This document shows, one piece after another, positions 5,786 through 7,617 of a stretch of DNA of 7,617 bases; the first letter of the stretch is position 1; each line of letters begins with the position of its first letter. Source of the DNA: JBDRGD01 sp043818095 (GTDB taxonomy: Bacteria > Chloroflexota > Dehalococcoidia > Dehalococcoidales > RBG-16-60-22). The position numbers were made by a program, and so were the translations under genes. The notes under the pieces are model-generated. The model did not search any database and was not told where the DNA came from. It saw nothing but the letters and a program-made list of their open reading frames with translations. The stretch lies in assembly GCA_043818095.1 (NCBI GenBank), contig JBDRGD010000035.1, positions 1 through 7,617 on the forward strand, given 5' to 3'.

Positions 5786-7438
5786 ATGAAGGAAGAGATT
5801 GTCAAGTGTGATGTTCTCTGTGTGGGGGGTGGCATCGCCGGGCTGATGGCGGCGATACGCGCCCGGGAGATGGGGGCTGACGTGGTCGTCGCCGAGAAGG
5901 CGAACACCCTGCGCAGCGGCTCCGCGGGCGCGGGCAACGACCATTTCCAGTGCTACATCCCGGAGGTCCACGGGGACTTCGACTTTTTCTGGAAGGAGCT
6001 TTTCTTCGGGCAGCTGGCGGGGCGGCTGCGCCTCATGGACCGGGAGTACGTGCGCTTCTGGTACGAAAACACCTATGACATCGTCAAGATGTGGGACAAG
6101 TGGGGCATTCCCATGAAATACGAGGGCCGGTGGGAGTTCGCCGGGCACGGTTTCCCCGGGAAACAGCTCAACCACCTGAAGTATTCCGGGGTGGACCAGA
6201 AGCCGGTGCTCACCCGGCAGACCCTGAAAAGCGGGGCGAAAATCCGGAACCGGGTCATGGTCTTTGATGTCCTCAAAAATAAAGACGGCAGCGTCGCCGG
6301 CGCGGTCGGCGCGGACGTGCGCGATGACAAAATCGTTATCTTTGAGGCCCCCAGCGTCATCCTGGGGACGGGGGGCTGTCTCATCATGTATCCCCCGGTC
6401 ACCGCCGGCGCGCACTACAACCGGACGGGACCCATCACCCTCAGCGGGGACGGCCGGGCGATGGCTTATCGCGCCGGGGCGGAGCTGAAAGACCTGGAGA
6501 TAAGCAAGCGCCATGCCGGGCCCAAGTATTTTGTCCGCTCCGGGCAGGCGACCTGGGTGGGCGTGCTGCGGGACCGCAACGGCAAACCGGTGGGCCCGTT
6601 CGTCACCAAGCCCGACCGCATGTACGGCGACATGACCACCGAGGTCAGCAAAGCTATCTACGACCAGTATGCCAAGTCGGGGAAAGGTCCCATCTACATG
6701 GACATGAACGGTATCTCCCAGGCAGACCTGGACTACATGGTCTACTGGCTCCTGAATGAGGGCAACGGCGGGCTGCTGGCGCATATCGCCGAGGAAGGCA
6801 TCGACCTGAGCAAGGCGGCGGTGGAGTTCCAGACTTTCGACTTCAATGTCAGCGGGGGCGTCCGGGCCAACTACCGGGGGGAGACGGCGGTGCCGGGTCT
6901 TTACGCCGCCGGGGACGAGGTCAGCGGCACCATTTCCCACGCCGCGGTCTTCGGCCGGTCCTCCGGGGAAAACGCCGCCAGACACGCGAAAGAAGTGAAA
7001 GGCGCGGGGCTGGACCAGGCGCGTTCGGAAATCGAGGAGAAGAAAGCCCTGCTCGCGGAAATCAGCGCCCGGGAAAACGGCCCTACCTGGCAGGAGGCCC
7101 TTTCCGCGATGCAGCAGATTATGCTGGACTACTGCGGTGCCGTCCGCTCGGAGACCCTGCTCAGCGCCGGACTGGAGAACATCCGGCGGCTGCGGAAGAA
7201 GGTGCGCGCTTCTCTCACCGCGCGCAATCCCCACGAACTCATGCACTGCCTCCAGGTGTTGAACGGTCTGGACATCGGCGAGGCAACCTTTTTCAGCGCG
7301 CTGGACCGCCAGGAGACCCGGGACTTCCACGTCCGCGCCGACTTTACCCTGACCAACCCTTTGCTCAGCGACAAGGTGCACATGGTGAAGCAGGTGGCGG
7401 GGAAACCGGCCACGGAGTGGCGGCAGGTGAAGGCCTGA
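5786..7438 (+). CDS. FAD-dependent oxidoreductase, AprA/fumarate reductase flavoprotein-like
   Basis: A complete 550-residue flavoprotein without a signal peptide or membrane helix, so cytoplasmic. The N-terminal Rossmann fold has VGGGIAG (13-19) and an acidic residue ending the second strand (E37), which bind the FAD ADP moiety. It is followed by LRSGSAGAGND (42-52), the substrate/FAD-loop region of this superfamily. The second FAD-binding block, VPGLYAAGDE (369-378), precedes an FGRSSGENAA helix. A C-terminal helical domain (about 425-510) is of the succinate dehydrogenase/AprA type. The His and Arg that bind dicarboxylates in true fumarate reductases seem absent: FNVSGG (353-358) stands where H-x3-GG is expected. 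A different acceptor or donor is therefore likely. The start is ATG 5786, with AGGAGG (5774-5779) 6 nt upstream; a GTG just before it is less well placed. With the ferredoxin 44 nt downstream it resembles an AprA/AprB-type pair. Confidence 0.9.
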   Translation: MKEEIVKCDVLCVGGGIAGLMAAIRAREMGADVVVAEKANTLRSGSAGAGNDHFQCYIPEVHGDFDFFWKELFFGQLAGRLRLMDREYVRFWYENTYDIVKMWDKWGIPMKYEGRWEFAGHGFPGKQLNHLKYSGVDQKPVLTRQTLKSGAKIRNRVMVFDVLKNKDGSVAGAVGADVRDDKIVIFEAPSVILGTGGCLIMYPPVTAGAHYNRTGPITLSGDGRAMAYRAGAELKDLEISKRHAGPKYFVRSGQATWVGVLRDRNGKPVGPFVTKPDRMYGDMTTEVSKAIYDQYAKSGKGPIYMDMNGISQADLDYMVYWLLNEGNGGLLAHIAEEGIDLSKAAVEFQTFDFNVSGGVRANYRGETAVPGLYAAGDEVSGTISHAAVFGRSSGENAARHAKEVKGAGLDQARSEIEEKKALLAEISARENGPTWQEALSAMQQIMLDYCGAVRSETLLSAGLENIRRLRKKVRASLTARNPHELMHCLQVLNGLDIGEATFFSALDRQETRDFHVRADFTLTNPLLSDKVHMVKQVAGKPATEWRQVKA

Positions 7439-7482
7439 GGCAGCCGGCGACAATTTAAGAATGAATTACGGGAGGTATGGAA

Positions 7483-7617
7483 ATGCCACCAGTCATCAAT
7501 AAAGAGGTCTGCAGCAAGTGCGGGAAATGCGTGGAGGTCTGCCCGGCGGACGTGTTTTACGGCTCCGAGAAGGGCAAGACCCCGGTGGTCAGCTATCCGG
7601 AGGAGTGCTGGCACGAG
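7483..7617 (+). CDS. 4Fe-4S ferredoxin (AprB-like), N-terminal part
   Basis: The first 45 residues are visible before the window ends. C10, C13, C16 and C20 form a complete C-x2-C-x2-C-x3-C-P cluster motif that binds one [4Fe-4S]. C42, in EECWHE at the edge, is probably the first ligand of a second cluster, as in dicluster ferredoxins and adenylylsulfate reductase beta subunits. GGGAGG (7470-7475) lies 7 nt before the chosen ATG; in-frame ATGs at 7477 and 7480 are too close to it. The gene follows the flavoprotein on the same strand and is most likely its electron-transfer partner. The length and the second cluster cannot be confirmed here. Confidence 0.9.
   Translation, partial: MPPVINKEVCSKCGKCVEVCPADVFYGSEKGKTPVVSYPEECWHE

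Noticed and set aside
7436..7438. Second selenocysteine codon at the TGA ending the flavoprotein gene
   Set aside because: The protein already has full family length, no Cys/Sec motif surrounds the codon, and the ribosome-binding site and start of the ferredoxin follow.
5768..7453. Long open frame on the minus strand covering the whole flavoprotein gene
   Set aside because: It mirrors a gene with intact FAD motifs and a strong ribosome-binding site. The antisense translation is low-complexity and has no recognisable domain.

Overview
The window is GC-rich bacterial DNA holding eight genes: six complete and one cut at each edge. Several starts have strong, well-spaced Shine-Dalgarno sequences. 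The gene mix (universal stress protein, small two-helix membrane protein, CDF zinc exporter, DUF6141-like membrane protein, UGSC selenoprotein, thiamine-diphosphate enzyme, AprA/FrdA-like flavoprotein with a ferredoxin) suggests an uncultured anaerobe. A Dehalococcoidia-type Chloroflexota is my best guess, by inference only; no rRNA or other marker gene is present.

Left part (1-2249): the end of a UspA-family gene and an 82-residue membrane protein run rightward. They meet a leftward pair converging on about position 670: a DUF6141-like membrane protein (1678-2196) followed by a CDF cation exporter (686 to 1543 or 1609). The exporter appears to lack an ATG. Its best ribosome-binding site points to an ATC codon at 1609, with the conventional alternative a GTG at 1543.

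Right part (2266-7617): a divergent promoter region at about 2220-2300 starts a rightward run of four closely spaced genes. The first is the main result. Two open frames (2334-2624 and 2658-3995) lie in one reading frame, separated by a single in-frame TGA at 2625-2627. Reading that TGA as selenocysteine gives a 554-residue protein with the motif U-G-S-C, the signature of the UGSC (seleno)protein family. The mRNA just after the UGA folds into a register-perfect hairpin placed as a bacterial SECIS element should be. A conventional gene caller would report two truncated genes here. The UGSC domain is fused to a C-terminal domain of about 365 residues that I recognise only as a conserved uncharacterised family.

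Downstream are a TPP-dependent enzyme of the acetolactate synthase/decarboxylase superfamily (4076-5764), an FAD protein of the fumarate reductase/adenylylsulfate reductase fold (5786-7438), and the start of a ferredoxin (7483 onward). Together they look like one uncharacterised pathway: C-C bond cleavage or ligation by the TPP enzyme, electron transfer through flavin and iron-sulfur clusters, and a thiol/selenol redox protein. The substrate cannot be read from the sequence.
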